From positions 1-49,405 of the forward strand of contig JAQWIK010000103.1 of NCBI GenBank assembly GCA_029248915.1: DNA of 49,405 nucleotides, in the 5' to 3' direction. The notes under the pieces are model-generated. The model was given only the letters and a program-made list of their open reading frames with translations. It did not search any database and was not told the origin of the DNA. This DNA comes from Paracoccaceae bacterium (GTDB lineage: Bacteria; Pseudomonadota; Alphaproteobacteria; Rhodobacterales; Rhodobacteraceae). Within the stretch, counting starts at the first letter, position 1. Every line of letters begins with the position of its first letter. A program made the position numbers and the translations under genes. Positions 15,770-25,590 of the stretch are shown one piece after another.

Positions 15770-18695
15770 GAAGCCGATCTCCTTTTGGATCAAATGACAC
15801 AGTATTTACAACCTCACACTCAGTTTCAATACCTCTAAGATGATCTACCATCTTTATTCGATCGCCTAATCTTTCGTGACCATTCTTTAAGAAAGCTAAG
15901 CCTAGAAAGTGCCCAAAAGTTGGGGAAAAACCAACTGATGTTACATAGCCTCTATCATTTTGCCGTATTGGATTATCATTTAGATCAAAAAGATGAGCAC
16001 CTGCAACGATCTGCTTAATTGGTCCCACGGGTTTAATTGCAATAAGCTGCTCTCTTTCATTATCAAGCAAACCGGGCCGAGCAGCCGATGTCTTTCCAAT
16101 ACAATCCTTTTTCTTGGAAACCATACGCTCCATACCTAAATCGAAAGCGGTTACCCTTCCGTGAATTTCAGCATGTGTTATAAAGCCTTTTTCTAGTCGC
16201 AGGACATTTAAAGCTTCCATTCCATAGGGCCCTCCGCCTATTTCCTCCGCACGAGAGACTAATAAACGAAAAAGACTTTCACCATATCTAGAAGGTACAG
16301 CTATCTCATAACCATGTTCTCCACTGAAAGAAATTCTAAATAAGCGACCCAATTCTCCCAAAACACCAATGGATGCGCATGACATAAAGGGAAAAGTGTC
16401 TGAAGTAATCGGCTGATCCAGCACAGCATTAATCAACTCTTGAGATTTTGGCCCAGCTATTGCGAATTGCGCCCATTGCTCAGTGACTGAAATAAAACTT
16501 AAATCCCATTCAGGATGAAGGCATTGATGAACAAAGTCTAAATGACGCATTACTTGTCCAGCTGCGGCGGTAGTGGTGGTCATTAAGTAGTGGTTTTCGG
16601 CTAAACGTGCTGTTGTTCCATCATCCATCACATGCCCATCTTCACGAAGCATTAATCCGTATCGAACCTTTCCAACTTTGAGAGTACTAAACATATTAGT
16701 ATAAACAAAATCTAATAGTTTATGGGCATCAGGGCCCTGGATATCTATTTTTCCAAGTGTTGAAACATCGCATACACCTACGTTGGAGCGAACCATTTCG
16801 ACTTCGCGGTCACATGACTGACGCCAATTGGTCTCCCCAACCTCTGGGAAATAGCTTGGTCGGTACCAAAGACCTGCTTCAACCATTGGAGCTCCACGAT
16901 CGACAGATGCGATATGAGAAGTTGTATGGCGCTGGGGCGCAAAACCAATTCCTTGCGCGTTTTTACCCATAGAGGCAATTGACACAGGCACAAAAGGAGG
17001 GCGAAAAGTAGTTGTACCAGTTTCAGGAATTCCTTGACCCGTTGCATCCGCTAAAATCGCCAGAGCAGCAACATTTGAATTCTTACCTTGGTCAATTGCC
17101 ATACCTTGAGTTGTATAACGCTTCATATGCTCAACAGATTTGAAGTTTTCTCGAACAGCTTGCTGAATATCTTTAACAGTCACATCATTTTGGTAATCGA
17201 GCCACGCCCTACCTTTTCCTTCTACTGACCACTTTGGTGCGATCTCATATTTTGTTATTTCCACTTTTGGTAATTTTTTTGATTTTGCAGTTTTTCCAGA
17301 AGCTTTTAATATAAGACTGACTTCTTTTTCCGCTGACGCAAAACACATGTGGGTATCCATCAAACCATTTGCCGCCCCAATAACAGCCATATTCGGGATT
17401 GCTCCAATTTTCGGAACAAAGCTTAGGATTTTTTCATCCCAAACTGGTCGAGCATTCATATGACAAGTTAAATGCACAGTTGGATTCCATCCCCCTGAAA
17501 CAGCCAAACAATCAACTTCTATTGTAGTCTCCGTATTGCTTTTTTTCACAACAATAGATTTGAGACCATGGCGCCCAGAAGTATTTGAAACTTCGGCTCC
17601 ATTATAAAATGGGACATTTAAATCAGTTTTACTGTCTTCGCGAGTGTCAATGATCGCAGCAACATCAATACCACTTTCCAATAAGTCCCTGGCCGTATTA
17701 TGCGCTGTATTGTTATTGCAGAATAGTGCTACGGATTTACCCGTCGAAACTCCAAAGCGGTTAAGATACGTTCGTACTGCACCTGCTGACATAATGCCAG
17801 GACGATCATTATTGGGAAACGCTATAGATCTTTCAATCGCCCCCGCTGCCAGAATACTATGCTTAGCAACGATCCTCCAGAAACATTCAAGTGGCCGATC
17901 ACCTCCTCTTTTGGGAAGATGATGCCCCACGCGTTCAACTGCAGCGAAAGTTCCTTGATCATAAGCACCAGTCACGGTCGTTCGCGAAAACAAACGTACG
18001 TTGTTCAATTCCTCTAAGTTTTTTACGGTTTTAGCAGCCCAAACACTACCAGGCATACCATCAACTTCTTCTGTTTCACTAATTAGGCGTCCACCAAAAA
18101 TAGGCTCTTGTTCTACAATAATAACATCTAAACCAGCCTCAGCAGCGATTTTAGCTGCCATCAATCCTGACGGTCCTCCACCTATAATTAGTAAGTCACA
18201 AAAAGTGTAAGCTTTTTCATAGGTATCTGAATTATGTAAGCCACTCAATGCACCCAGACCCGCTGCGCGCCGAATAAATGGCTCATATACCTTTTCCCAA
18301 AAACTTTTAGGCCACATAAAAGTTTTATAGTAAAAACCCGCACCTAAAAAATCTGAAAATAAATCGTTTGCAGATAGAATATCATAATGCAGATTTGGCC
18401 AATTATTTTGACTTTTAGTAATTAACCCTTCAAAAATTTCTTGGGTTGTTGCTCTAATATTTGGATCTTGAAATGCACCCTGCCCGACAGTAAGAAGAGC
18501 GTTAGGCTCCTCACTACCAGCAGTTAAAACACCCCTTGGTCTATGATATTTAAATGAACGGCCAAATAGTTTTTTACCCGACGCTAATAGTGCTGATGCA
18601 ACTGTATCGCCCTCGAACCCTTTATAATCGCTTCCATCAAATTTAAAATTTACAAGCTTTTCACGATTTATAAGACCCTTTCCAGAAATCCTCAC
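15762..18695 (-). CDS. soxA: Sarcosine oxidase, alpha subunit
   Basis: The alpha subunit carries the NAD site and the tetrahydrofolate-binding domain of heterotetrameric sarcosine oxidase, which oxidises sarcosine to glycine and passes the methyl carbon to folate. The 977-residue product has an N-terminal ferredoxin-like fold (DTVASALLASG), a dinucleotide-binding motif (DLLIIGGGPSGLMAAKIA about residue 168), a middle FAD/NAD fold with a ...LAVSGGWNPTVHL segment, and a C-terminal GcvT-like aminomethyltransferase part (from about residue 600). The start is GTG at 18695, overlapping the soxD stop by four bases (GTGA). Length is normal for the family. Confidence 0.95.
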   Translation of the reverse strand: MRISGKGLINREKLVNFKFDGSDYKGFEGDTVASALLASGKKLFGRSFKYHRPRGVLTAGSEEPNALLTVGQGAFQDPNIRATTQEIFEGLITKSQNNWPNLHYDILSANDLFSDFLGAGFYYKTFMWPKSFWEKVYEPFIRRAAGLGALSGLHNSDTYEKAYTFCDLLIIGGGPSGLMAAKIAAEAGLDVIIVEQEPIFGGRLISETEEVDGMPGSVWAAKTVKNLEELNNVRLFSRTTVTGAYDQGTFAAVERVGHHLPKRGGDRPLECFWRIVAKHSILAAGAIERSIAFPNNDRPGIMSAGAVRTYLNRFGVSTGKSVALFCNNNTAHNTARDLLESGIDVAAIIDTREDSKTDLNVPFYNGAEVSNTSGRHGLKSIVVKKSNTETTIEVDCLAVSGGWNPTVHLTCHMNARPVWDEKILSFVPKIGAIPNMAVIGAANGLMDTHMCFASAEKEVSLILKASGKTAKSKKLPKVEITKYEIAPKWSVEGKGRAWLDYQNDVTVKDIQQAVRENFKSVEHMKRYTTQGMAIDQGKNSNVAALAILADATGQGIPETGTTTFRPPFVPVSIASMGKNAQGIGFAPQRHTTSHIASVDRGAPMVEAGLWYRPSYFPEVGETNWRQSCDREVEMVRSNVGVCDVSTLGKIDIQGPDAHKLLDFVYTNMFSTLKVGKVRYGLMLREDGHVMDDGTTARLAENHYLMTTTTAAAGQVMRHLDFVHQCLHPEWDLSFISVTEQWAQFAIAGPKSQELINAVLDQPITSDTFPFMSCASIGVLGELGRLFRISFSGEHGYEIAVPSRYGESLFRLLVSRAEEIGGGPYGMEALNVLRLEKGFITHAEIHGRVTAFDLGMERMVSKKKDCIGKTSAARPGLLDNEREQLIAIKPVGPIKQIVAGAHLFDLNDNPIRQNDRGYVTSVGFSPTFGHFLGLAFLKNGHERLGDRIKMVDHLRGIETECEVVNTVSFDPKGDRLRD

Positions 18696-18964
18696 GACAA
18701 TTCACCCTTTAAATCAATAGCCAATTCGGCAGTTTCGACCTCGTGAGTAACAGTATTTCGGGTTACTACTAACCAGGAATTACAACCACTTTCATGATAC
18801 CACAAATCTCTCGTTACACCGGCTGGGTTTTCACGATTATGGAGATAATCATTCCATATATCTTCTGAGGCGTCAGGAGATGGCCTCTTCACTATTTTTG
18901 CATCACCAACGTAATAAAATTCTCGCCGATCTCTCTCTCCACAAACAGGGCACGGAATTCGCAT
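18692..18964 (-). CDS. soxD: Sarcosine oxidase, delta subunit
   Basis: The small zinc-binding delta subunit of heterotetrameric sarcosine oxidase. The 90-residue product begins RIPCPVCGERD (Cys5, Cys8) and continues to LWYHESGCNSW (His57, Cys61); these four residues are the expected zinc ligands. It lies 12 bases after soxB and overlaps soxA by four bases. It is unrelated to the SoxD cytochrome at the left end of the window. Confidence 0.95.
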   Translation of the reverse strand: MRIPCPVCGERDRREFYYVGDAKIVKRPSPDASEDIWNDYLHNRENPAGVTRDLWYHESGCNSWLVVTRNTVTHEVETAELAIDLKGELS

Positions 18965-18976
18965 AAAATTTTTCCT

Positions 18977-20230
18977 CTAATGAAGGTTGTGTTGAGAGCC
19001 GGTACCCTCTTCATCAATCAAACCATAACCTGTTTTAAATCTACTTAAACGAAATCCACTTGCTACTTCGTGATGTCGATCGGTTGCCATTAAATGAGCA
19101 AAACAATAACCCGAAGCAGGAACCGCTTTGAACCCACCATAACACCAACCACAATCGATATATAAACCATCTATACTTGTCTTATCGATTATCGGAGAGC
19201 CATCTGGCGTCATATCCATAATTCCTCCCCAAGAACGTAAAACACGCGCTTTTCCAATCATTGGCATTAAAGTCATACCAGCTTCCATAACATGCTCTTT
19301 CATTGGTAAATTTCCTCGCTGAGCATACGAGGTATAAAAATCCAGATCACCACCAAATACCAGTCCACCTTTATCTGATTGGCTTATATAAAAATGACCC
19401 ATGCCAAAACTGACAACATGATCAATGCATGGCTTCAAACCCTCAGTAACAAAGGCCTGCAAAATATGACTCTCTATCGGTAAATTCATTCCTGCCATAG
19501 CTGCCAACTGTCCAGATCGTCCTGCGACCACAATACCAACTTTTTTAGCATTAATAGCGCCGCGAGTAGTTTGCACACCAGTAACACGACCTTGTTTAAT
19601 ATCTATACCCGTGACCTCGCAGTTTTGGATTAAATCTACTCCTCGAGTATCTGCGCCACGAGCATAGCCCCAAGCTACGGCATCGTGTCGAGCCGAACCT
19701 CCTCTGGGATGATACAAACCACCATAAATAGGAAAACGTGTTTGCTCAAAGTCCAAGTAAGGCAACAAATCTCGAACACCGTCTTTATCTAACAAAATAG
19801 CGTCATCACCCTGATTTATCATTGCATTTCCACGCCTTGCAAAAGCATCTCTCTGTCCATCCGAATGAAAAAGGTTTATCAACCCTCTTTTAGAATGCAT
19901 GACATTGTAATTCAGATCTTGTTCCAAGCCTTCCCAGAGTTTCAAGGAGTGCGAGTAAAACTCCGAATTACCTGGCAAAAAGTAATTTGCTCTTACTATC
20001 GTTGTGTTTCGCCCAACGTTTCCTCCACCGAGATAACCTTTTTCTAAAACAGCTATATTTTTTATACCGTGATTTTTTGCTAAATAATATGCCGTGGACA
20101 GACCATGTCCACCACCGCCAATTATTAAAATATCATATTCCTTTTTGGGTTCTGGGTTTCGCCAATGCTCAGTCCAACCTTTATTTCCAGTTAAACCTTC
20201 TTTTAATATTTTTAGTCCAGAAAAGCGCAT
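18977..20230 (-). CDS. soxB: Sarcosine oxidase, beta subunit
   Basis: The beta subunit holds the FAD and covalent FMN at which sarcosine is oxidised. The 417-residue product has the N-terminal FAD-binding motif DILIIGGGGHGLSTAYYLA (about residues 33-51), LEKGYLGGGNVGRNTTIVRANY, and the family-typical C-terminal DCGWCYGGFKAVPASG. CGGAG six bases before the ATG supports the start. It is the first gene of soxBDAG, with 195 bases free of genes upstream, shared with the divergent rimO. It is unrelated to thiosulfohydrolase SoxB. Confidence 0.95.
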   Translation of the reverse strand: MRFSGLKILKEGLTGNKGWTEHWRNPEPKKEYDILIIGGGGHGLSTAYYLAKNHGIKNIAVLEKGYLGGGNVGRNTTIVRANYFLPGNSEFYSHSLKLWEGLEQDLNYNVMHSKRGLINLFHSDGQRDAFARRGNAMINQGDDAILLDKDGVRDLLPYLDFEQTRFPIYGGLYHPRGGSARHDAVAWGYARGADTRGVDLIQNCEVTGIDIKQGRVTGVQTTRGAINAKKVGIVVAGRSGQLAAMAGMNLPIESHILQAFVTEGLKPCIDHVVSFGMGHFYISQSDKGGLVFGGDLDFYTSYAQRGNLPMKEHVMEAGMTLMPMIGKARVLRSWGGIMDMTPDGSPIIDKTSIDGLYIDCGWCYGGFKAVPASGYCFAHLMATDRHHEVASGFRLSRFKTGYGLIDEEGTGSQHNLH

Positions 20231-20425
20231 AATCTACTCCGGTGAAGCATAGTGTTATGTTGATCAATTTATATAAATAAAATCAAGACTTACAAACGAT
20301 AAAACACAAATCTTTTTGACCAAATTTTTCAAACATCTCAAACTAAAAAAAATTCTTGCCAAGGAACAAAACAATAAAAACCTTATGGGCTTTTACTCTA
20401 GCAAATATCTGATACTACAGGTGAG

Positions 20426-21811
20426 ATGAGTAGTAATCCTTCATTTAATAGACCTGACCAAGCAAAAGCATCCTTCAACGACGAGAGAAGTTCAGAACAA
20501 CCAAATATCGGGATGGTTTCATTAGGATGCCCAAAAGCACTCGTTGATAGCGAAAGAATCCTAACAAGGCTTCGTGCGGAAGGATATGGCATCTCCCCTG
20601 ACTATGTAGGAGCCGATGCTGTCATAGTAAATACTTGTGGTTTTTTAGACAGTGCTAAAGCTGAAAGTTTAGAGGCAATTGGTGAGGCGATTGATGAGAA
20701 TGGGAGAGTTATAGTTACCGGATGTTTGGGGGCTGAACCAGAATTTATAACTGGAGCTCATCCTCGCGTTCTTGCTGTAACTGGGCCACACCAATATGAG
20801 AGTGTTTTGGATGCAGTTCATCAAATAGCGCCCCCGAAACCTGATCCCTTTATAGATTTACTTCCTGAGACCGGGATTAAATTAACTCCTCGCCATTATA
20901 GTTATTTAAAAATTTCAGAGGGCTGCAATCATAAATGCAAATTTTGCATAATTCCTCAGATGAGAGGCCGGTTACAGTCCAGACCAGCACATGCAATAAT
21001 TCGTGAAGCCACGAAATTGGTTGATAATGGCGTCAAAGAACTGCTTGTAATATCACAAGACACAAGTGCCTTTGGATTAGATCTCAAGTATGCAAGCGAG
21101 AAGGGTCATAGATCTCATATTAAAGATTTGGCTGGCGATTTAGGAAAACTTGGGGCTTGGGTACGCCTACATTACGTTTATCCATACCCTCATGTTCGTG
21201 ATCTCGTTCCGCTGATGGCGGATGGATTAATACTACCTTATCTCGATATACCTTTCCAACACGCACACCCACAAGTTTTAAAACGAATGGCAAGACCTGC
21301 TGCGTCAATAGGAACTTTAGAAGAGATAAAAAAATGGCGCTCAGATTGCCCAGAGATCACACTGAGATCGACATTTATAGTGGGCTATCCTGGCGAAACT
21401 GAAGATGAATTTAATACCCTTATCGAATGGTTGGATGAAGCTCAATTAGATCGTGTTGGGTGTTTTAAATATGAAAATGTTGAAGGTGCGAGATCCAATT
21501 CACTACCCGATCAAATATCTGAGGATGTGAAACAACATCGCTGGGAAGTTTTTATGGAAAAGGCAGGGAGCATATCTGCTGAAAAACTTGCGAAAAAAAT
21601 TGGGAAAGAGATTGATGTCATTGTTGACGAAATAGATAAAGAGGGCGCTATTTGTAGAACAAAAGCTGATGCCCCAGAAATCGATGGAAATCTTTTTATT
21701 GAGAATAATTTTGAAGAGATCAATGTGGGTGACATTGTAAAAGTCACTGTGACCGAAGCTGGTGATTATGACCTTTGGGGAACAATATCCAAGGATCAAA
21801 AATTTCAGTGA
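20426..21811 (+). CDS. rimO: RimO, ribosomal protein uS12 methylthiotransferase
   Basis: RimO is a radical-SAM enzyme that adds a methylthio group to an aspartate of ribosomal protein S12. The 461-residue product has the N-terminal methylthiotransferase domain ([25 protein letters not shown]), the radical-SAM triad CNHKCKFC (near residue 170) with [12 protein letters not shown], and a C-terminal TRAM domain ending GDYDLWG, the RimO signature. The first 25 or so residues before the core are poorly conserved in type. It is divergent from soxBDAG. Confidence 0.96.
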   Translation: MSSNPSFNRPDQAKASFNDERSSEQPNIGMVSLGCPKALVDSERILTRLRAEGYGISPDYVGADAVIVNTCGFLDSAKAESLEAIGEAIDENGRVIVTGCLGAEPEFITGAHPRVLAVTGPHQYESVLDAVHQIAPPKPDPFIDLLPETGIKLTPRHYSYLKISEGCNHKCKFCIIPQMRGRLQSRPAHAIIREATKLVDNGVKELLVISQDTSAFGLDLKYASEKGHRSHIKDLAGDLGKLGAWVRLHYVYPYPHVRDLVPLMADGLILPYLDIPFQHAHPQVLKRMARPAASIGTLEEIKKWRSDCPEITLRSTFIVGYPGETEDEFNTLIEWLDEAQLDRVGCFKYENVEGARSNSLPDQISEDVKQHRWEVFMEKAGSISAEKLAKKIGKEIDVIVDEIDKEGAICRTKADAPEIDGNLFIENNFEEINVGDIVKVTVTEAGDYDLWGTISKDQKFQ

Positions 21812-21867
21812 GATAAAAAACAAAATTAAGAACTTGCTATCTAAGTGTCTAAATCTATTTATTCGAT

Positions 21868-22242
21868 ATGACGACAAGAGTTTTATTTAACGAAGACTGC
21901 CCAATCTGCAACGCAGAAATCTGCCACTACATGAAGTATGCAGAAGCAAATAATATTGATCTTCATTTCGATAAATTAGGTGAGACAGATTTATCACTTT
22001 ATGGAGTCAGCAAGGATCAGGGTGCAAAACGTTTGCATGTAATATCGGATGGTAAAGTAATCCACGGTTTACAAGCATTTCAAAAACTTTGGGCGCAAAT
22101 GCCCAGATATAAATTTTTAGCGGTAATAACCGATATTCCAATAATTAGAGAAATTTCTGGGCTAGTTTATGACAAAATACTTGCACCAATTTTGTATAAA
22201 ACGCATTTAAACCGTGTGAATAAAAATTCTAACCAAAGCTAG
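21868..22242 (+). CDS. DCC-family thiol-disulfide oxidoreductase-like protein
   Basis: A 124-residue protein of the DCC (DUF393) family. The N-terminal strand and motif VLFNEDCPICNAEICHYM place a CxxC pair at residues 11-14, and KDQGAKRLHVISDGKVIHGLQAF is the typical second block. Members look like small thioredoxin-fold proteins, but no physiological reaction is established. It follows rimO by 56 bases and may be cotranscribed. No clear ribosome binding site is seen. There is a minus-strand open frame across part of it and rimO that has no family features. Confidence 0.85.
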   Translation: MTTRVLFNEDCPICNAEICHYMKYAEANNIDLHFDKLGETDLSLYGVSKDQGAKRLHVISDGKVIHGLQAFQKLWAQMPRYKFLAVITDIPIIREISGLVYDKILAPILYKTHLNRVNKNSNQS

Positions 22243-22284
22243 ATTTATATTAATTATAGGACGTTAAAAAATCCTTTGAATTAA

Positions 22285-23712
22285 TTATTCATATAGATTT
22301 GATCCAAAAATCGCACCAGGGTTCAATATACCTTTTGGGTCCATAGCTGATTTAATTAGTTTATTTTGTTTTAGTTTTATTGGATCAGAATATTTCACTA
22401 AATCATTAATCTTTAATCGCCCAATTCCATGCTCTGCACTGACAGACCCTCCATGTGAATGGACTAGATCATGGACGGTAGCCTTAATCGTTGGCCGTAT
22501 GTGATTATAATCCCCCCGGTTTTCCCCTTTTTGAGGAAAAATATTAAAATGTAGGTTTCCATCTCCTAAATGGCCAAAACAGTTTATTCTAAAATTACCT
22601 AGTTCCAAAATTTCAAGCCTAGTTTCTTCTATAAAGCTATTTATCTCAGACAAAGGCAAAGAAATATCATGGCTTGATACTGAGCCAATCCTGCGATTTG
22701 CTTCAGGGATATTCTCACGTATCGCCCATAAGTCATTTTGCTGACTTACATTTTCAGCGAGAACACCATCAACCGCAAGCCCACTGGTTAAAATATTTTC
22801 AAAGAACTCGTTTGTATTTTCTTTTGTGCTAAATTTCCCCGGGTGGCCAATATCCAAGAGAACCATCCACTCTGGAATATTACTGAAGGGAAATTTAAGC
22901 ATTAACTTTGTTTCCCTGAAAAAATGAATGCCCATCTTATTAATCAATTCGAAAGCAGAAATTGTTTCACCAAAAAATTCTTTTGTTTCAGAAAGTAATT
23001 TAAGAGCATCCTTTGGAGAGTTGACTGCAATTAAAGCTACAGTACGCTCTATTGGTTTTGGAAAAAGTTTCAGCGTTGCTGCAGTAATAATTCCTAGGGT
23101 GCCTTCTGAGCCTATGATTAAATTTTTGAGATCATAACCAGTATTATCTTTGTGCAGGCGCGACAATCCATTCCAAATTGAACCATCAGCAAAAACCACT
23201 TCCAAACCTAAGCATAAGTTTCTAGTGCTACCATATCGAAGGACATTAACGCCACCTGCGTTTGTTGCCAGATTCCCACCTATTTGAGCTGTTCCCTCGG
23301 AAGCCAAAGAAAGGGGGAAAATTTTTTTCTCTTTTTCTGCTGCATCTCTTAAATTAGACAAAATCACACCTGCTTCTACAGTTATAATATTTTCGTCTAC
23401 GTTTAGAGACCGGATTTTATTCATACGTTCCAAAGACAATAGGATTCCTGCAGGCCCCTTATCCTGTATTTGCCCACCAACTAAGCCAGTGCCGCCACCG
23501 TAGGGAATTATCGGGATGTTTTCAGCATTAGCAGAGCTAACTATGGCTGAAACTTCTTTGACAGTCCTGGGTGACATTAAAATTGAACTGACCCCTTGCC
23601 ACCTAGAGCGCGGTTCTAACAAATAGTCATCGGGCACAGCTGACGCTACCCCAGGAGATAAACCTGATTTCAATCGATTAATAAATTCTTCCGTCACCGG
23701 TTTTAAAGTCAC
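22285..23712 (-). CDS. FAD-linked D-2-hydroxyacid dehydrogenase/oxidase (GlcD-like)
   Basis: A flavoprotein of the FAD-binding PCMH and C-terminal oxidase type, which oxidises a D-2-hydroxyacid such as D-lactate, glycolate or D-2-hydroxyglutarate. The 475-residue product shows IPYGGGTGLVGGQ (about residues 70-82), NLATNAGGVNVLRYGSTR, GLEVVFADG, GSEGTLGIITAATLKLFP, and near the end NCFGHLGDGNLHFNIFP and SAEHGIGRLK with the metal-binding histidines. The start is GTG at 23712 with GAGG upstream. The exact substrate cannot be read from the sequence; there are no glcE or glcF genes beside it, which argues against glycolate oxidase. Confidence 0.88.
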   Translation of the reverse strand: MTLKPVTEEFINRLKSGLSPGVASAVPDDYLLEPRSRWQGVSSILMSPRTVKEVSAIVSSANAENIPIIPYGGGTGLVGGQIQDKGPAGILLSLERMNKIRSLNVDENIITVEAGVILSNLRDAAEKEKKIFPLSLASEGTAQIGGNLATNAGGVNVLRYGSTRNLCLGLEVVFADGSIWNGLSRLHKDNTGYDLKNLIIGSEGTLGIITAATLKLFPKPIERTVALIAVNSPKDALKLLSETKEFFGETISAFELINKMGIHFFRETKLMLKFPFSNIPEWMVLLDIGHPGKFSTKENTNEFFENILTSGLAVDGVLAENVSQQNDLWAIRENIPEANRRIGSVSSHDISLPLSEINSFIEETRLEILELGNFRINCFGHLGDGNLHFNIFPQKGENRGDYNHIRPTIKATVHDLVHSHGGSVSAEHGIGRLKINDLVKYSDPIKLKQNKLIKSAMDPKGILNPGAIFGSNLYE

Positions 23713-23732
23713 GTCTTTTCCTCAACCGTTTT

Positions 23733-24323
23733 TTAACCAACACCTGCAGATGTCTTTCCTCTTCGATCGTAACGAAGTGCAGAATATAAGACGTGCGTCC
23801 GCCAACGTCCATTGATCTGGATATATGCCTGCGCGACACCTTCATATTTAAATCCACATTTTTCAAGGACACCACGAGAAGGCTTATTATCAGCTAAACA
23901 AGCACTTTCTATCCGGCTAAGGTCAAGTTCCGTGAAGGCATATTGCACAAGTGCATTTATTGCCTCCGTCATATACCCACGACGAGCAAATTCTTCACCA
24001 ATCCAGTATCCCAGGGTTCCGCTTTGAGTTGGGCCACGTCGAATATTATCGAGAGTAATAGCTCCATATAGTTGATCCGTACCATTATCGAAAAGAAATA
24101 ATGGCACACCAGTTCCTTGGTTGATTGCCCTCTTTGACCAATAAACTCTGTTTGAAAATGACTTACGCGTCAAATGATCGGAGGCCCATTTAGGCTCCCA
24201 AGGCGCCAAGAAGTCTTTACTTAAATAACGAACTGCTTTCCATTTCTTAAAATCAAAATGCATGGGCGGCCTAAGTATCAGCCGTCTTGTAACAATCTTA
24301 GTTTTTTGCCTAAATGAAAACAT
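23733..24323 (-). CDS. GNAT-family acetyltransferase, RimJ/RimL type
   Basis: A 196-residue N-acetyltransferase that resembles RimJ, which acetylates the N-terminus of ribosomal protein S5. It has the RLILRPP start, WAS/WEPKW segment, GYWIGEEFARRGYMTEAINALVQYAF acetyl-CoA-binding region (about 112-137) and the typical SLADNKPS-like ...ACLADNKPSRGVLEKCGFKYEG. The start codon overlaps the stop of the M16 protease gene by one base (TAATG), so translation is coupled. The true acceptor is unknown. Confidence 0.87.
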   Translation of the reverse strand: MFSFRQKTKIVTRRLILRPPMHFDFKKWKAVRYLSKDFLAPWEPKWASDHLTRKSFSNRVYWSKRAINQGTGVPLFLFDNGTDQLYGAITLDNIRRGPTQSGTLGYWIGEEFARRGYMTEAINALVQYAFTELDLSRIESACLADNKPSRGVLEKCGFKYEGVAQAYIQINGRWRTHVLYSALRYDRRGKTSAGVG

Positions 24324-25588
24324 TAAGCTGCTCTAAGTGCATCCAATTCCTGCAAGGACGGTGCGGATGAAATTGGGCCATAAAGAGCCATAGCAAACTT
24401 TGCTTCTGTCGTTACATGTTCAGCATAAGTTTTAACTTTATCTAAGTTAACCAAGTCAATCTTTTCAATTGTTTCATCTAAACTAGGAACTTTTCCCCAA
24501 ATTTGAATCATTCTGGCAAGTCTTTCAGCTCTACTCGAGGGGCTTTCCAACCCCATAAGCAAACCAGCCTTCATTTGCGATCTGGCTCTGGTAACTTCAA
24601 CTTCTGAAAGATCCATCGCAGCTCTTTTCAGCTCATTAACTGTTAAATTTGCTAAATCAGGTATTTGCTCTGCCGAAGTACCCGCATAAATAGTCGTCAA
24701 GCCTGTATCCGAAAAGGCTCCCGCCTGTGCGAAAATAGAATAGCACAACCCACGCTTTTCTCTAGCCTGTTGAAATAACCGTGATGACATGCCACCACCC
24801 AGTGCAATAGAATAGACTTGGGCAGTATAGATATCAAGGCTTCTATAACTTGGGCTTTCAAAAGCCAGTGCAAAATGAGCTTGCTCGAGTTTTTTATCCC
24901 TTCTAAATTCTCCACCTGAAAAAGCTGCAGGTCCAGATTGATGTAATAACTTTGGTTTTTTAAGATCACCAAAAGCTTTTTCAGCGAGCTTGCAAAGCGT
25001 ATCATGATCAACCCCACCAGCTGCAGAAAGTATCATTCTATCGGGACTGTAGTGTTCGTTTACAAAAGTGGATAAGTCCTCTCTAGAAAACCTTGAAATA
25101 TTCTCACTAGGTCCAAGAATAGACCGCCCTAACGACTGCTCAGGGTAAGCAGTCTCTTGCAACCAATCAAAAACTATATCGTCTGGCGTATCTAAAGTTT
25201 GACCAATTTCTTGAAGTATAACTCCGCGCTCAACATCCAACTCACGTTGTTCAAATACAGAATTTCTTAAAATATCAGATAATATATTAGCTGCCATTTC
25301 GACATCATCGTTTAAAACCCTCACGAAGTATGCAGTTGTTTCTCTTGAAGTGTAGGCATTTATATATCCACCTACATTCTCAATCGCTTCTGCTATCTCC
25401 AAAGCTGACTTTGTTTTTGTTCCCTTGAACGCCATATGTTCGAGAAAATGAGCTATACCGTTCTGCTCAAGCCGTTCATGGCGACCACCTGCGGAAATCC
25501 AAATACCTAGAGAGGCAGATTTTAGACCCGGCATGTTTTCTGTAATTACTTGAAAACCGTTACTTAATGTATGGTGACGTATGCTCAT
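24323..25588 (-). CDS. M16-family zinc metallopeptidase (mitochondrial processing peptidase-like)
   Basis: A 421-residue zinc peptidase of the pitrilysin (M16B) family. The inverted zinc motif HFLEH is at residues 47-51 (His47, Glu50, His51), with the third ligand in ERGVILQEIG farther on. The second half carries the usual partner fold (FSPDRMIL, GGGMSSRLFQQAREKRGLCYSI). In alphaproteobacteria such genes often follow thrC; the natural substrate is not defined. It begins two bases after the thrC stop. Confidence 0.92.
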   Translation of the reverse strand: MSIRHHTLSNGFQVITENMPGLKSASLGIWISAGGRHERLEQNGIAHFLEHMAFKGTKTKSALEIAEAIENVGGYINAYTSRETTAYFVRVLNDDVEMAANILSDILRNSVFEQRELDVERGVILQEIGQTLDTPDDIVFDWLQETAYPEQSLGRSILGPSENISRFSREDLSTFVNEHYSPDRMILSAAGGVDHDTLCKLAEKAFGDLKKPKLLHQSGPAAFSGGEFRRDKKLEQAHFALAFESPSYRSLDIYTAQVYSIALGGGMSSRLFQQAREKRGLCYSIFAQAGAFSDTGLTTIYAGTSAEQIPDLANLTVNELKRAAMDLSEVEVTRARSQMKAGLLMGLESPSSRAERLARMIQIWGKVPSLDETIEKIDLVNLDKVKTYAEHVTTEAKFAMALYGPISSAPSLQELDALRAA

Positions 25589-25590
25589 AT

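Noticed and set aside
15227-20230. Reading these sox genes as a second sulfur oxidation set
   Set aside because: The motifs (dinucleotide-binding GGGPSG, GcvT-like C-terminus, zinc-binding small subunit) are those of heterotetrameric sarcosine oxidase; only the gene letters coincide with the sulfur genes.
20231-20425. Possible glycine riboswitch or terminator in the soxB (sarcosine)/rimO divergent gap
   Set aside because: No tandem glycine aptamer motif and no stem with T tract could be made out; only AT-rich, promoter-like sequence is present.
21503-21877. A 124-codon minus-strand frame across the end of rimO
   Set aside because: Low-complexity, Phe/Ile/Ser-rich product with no family features. 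It lies antisense to a clear rimO and runs into the start of the DCC gene; it is a shadow of AT-rich coding DNA.
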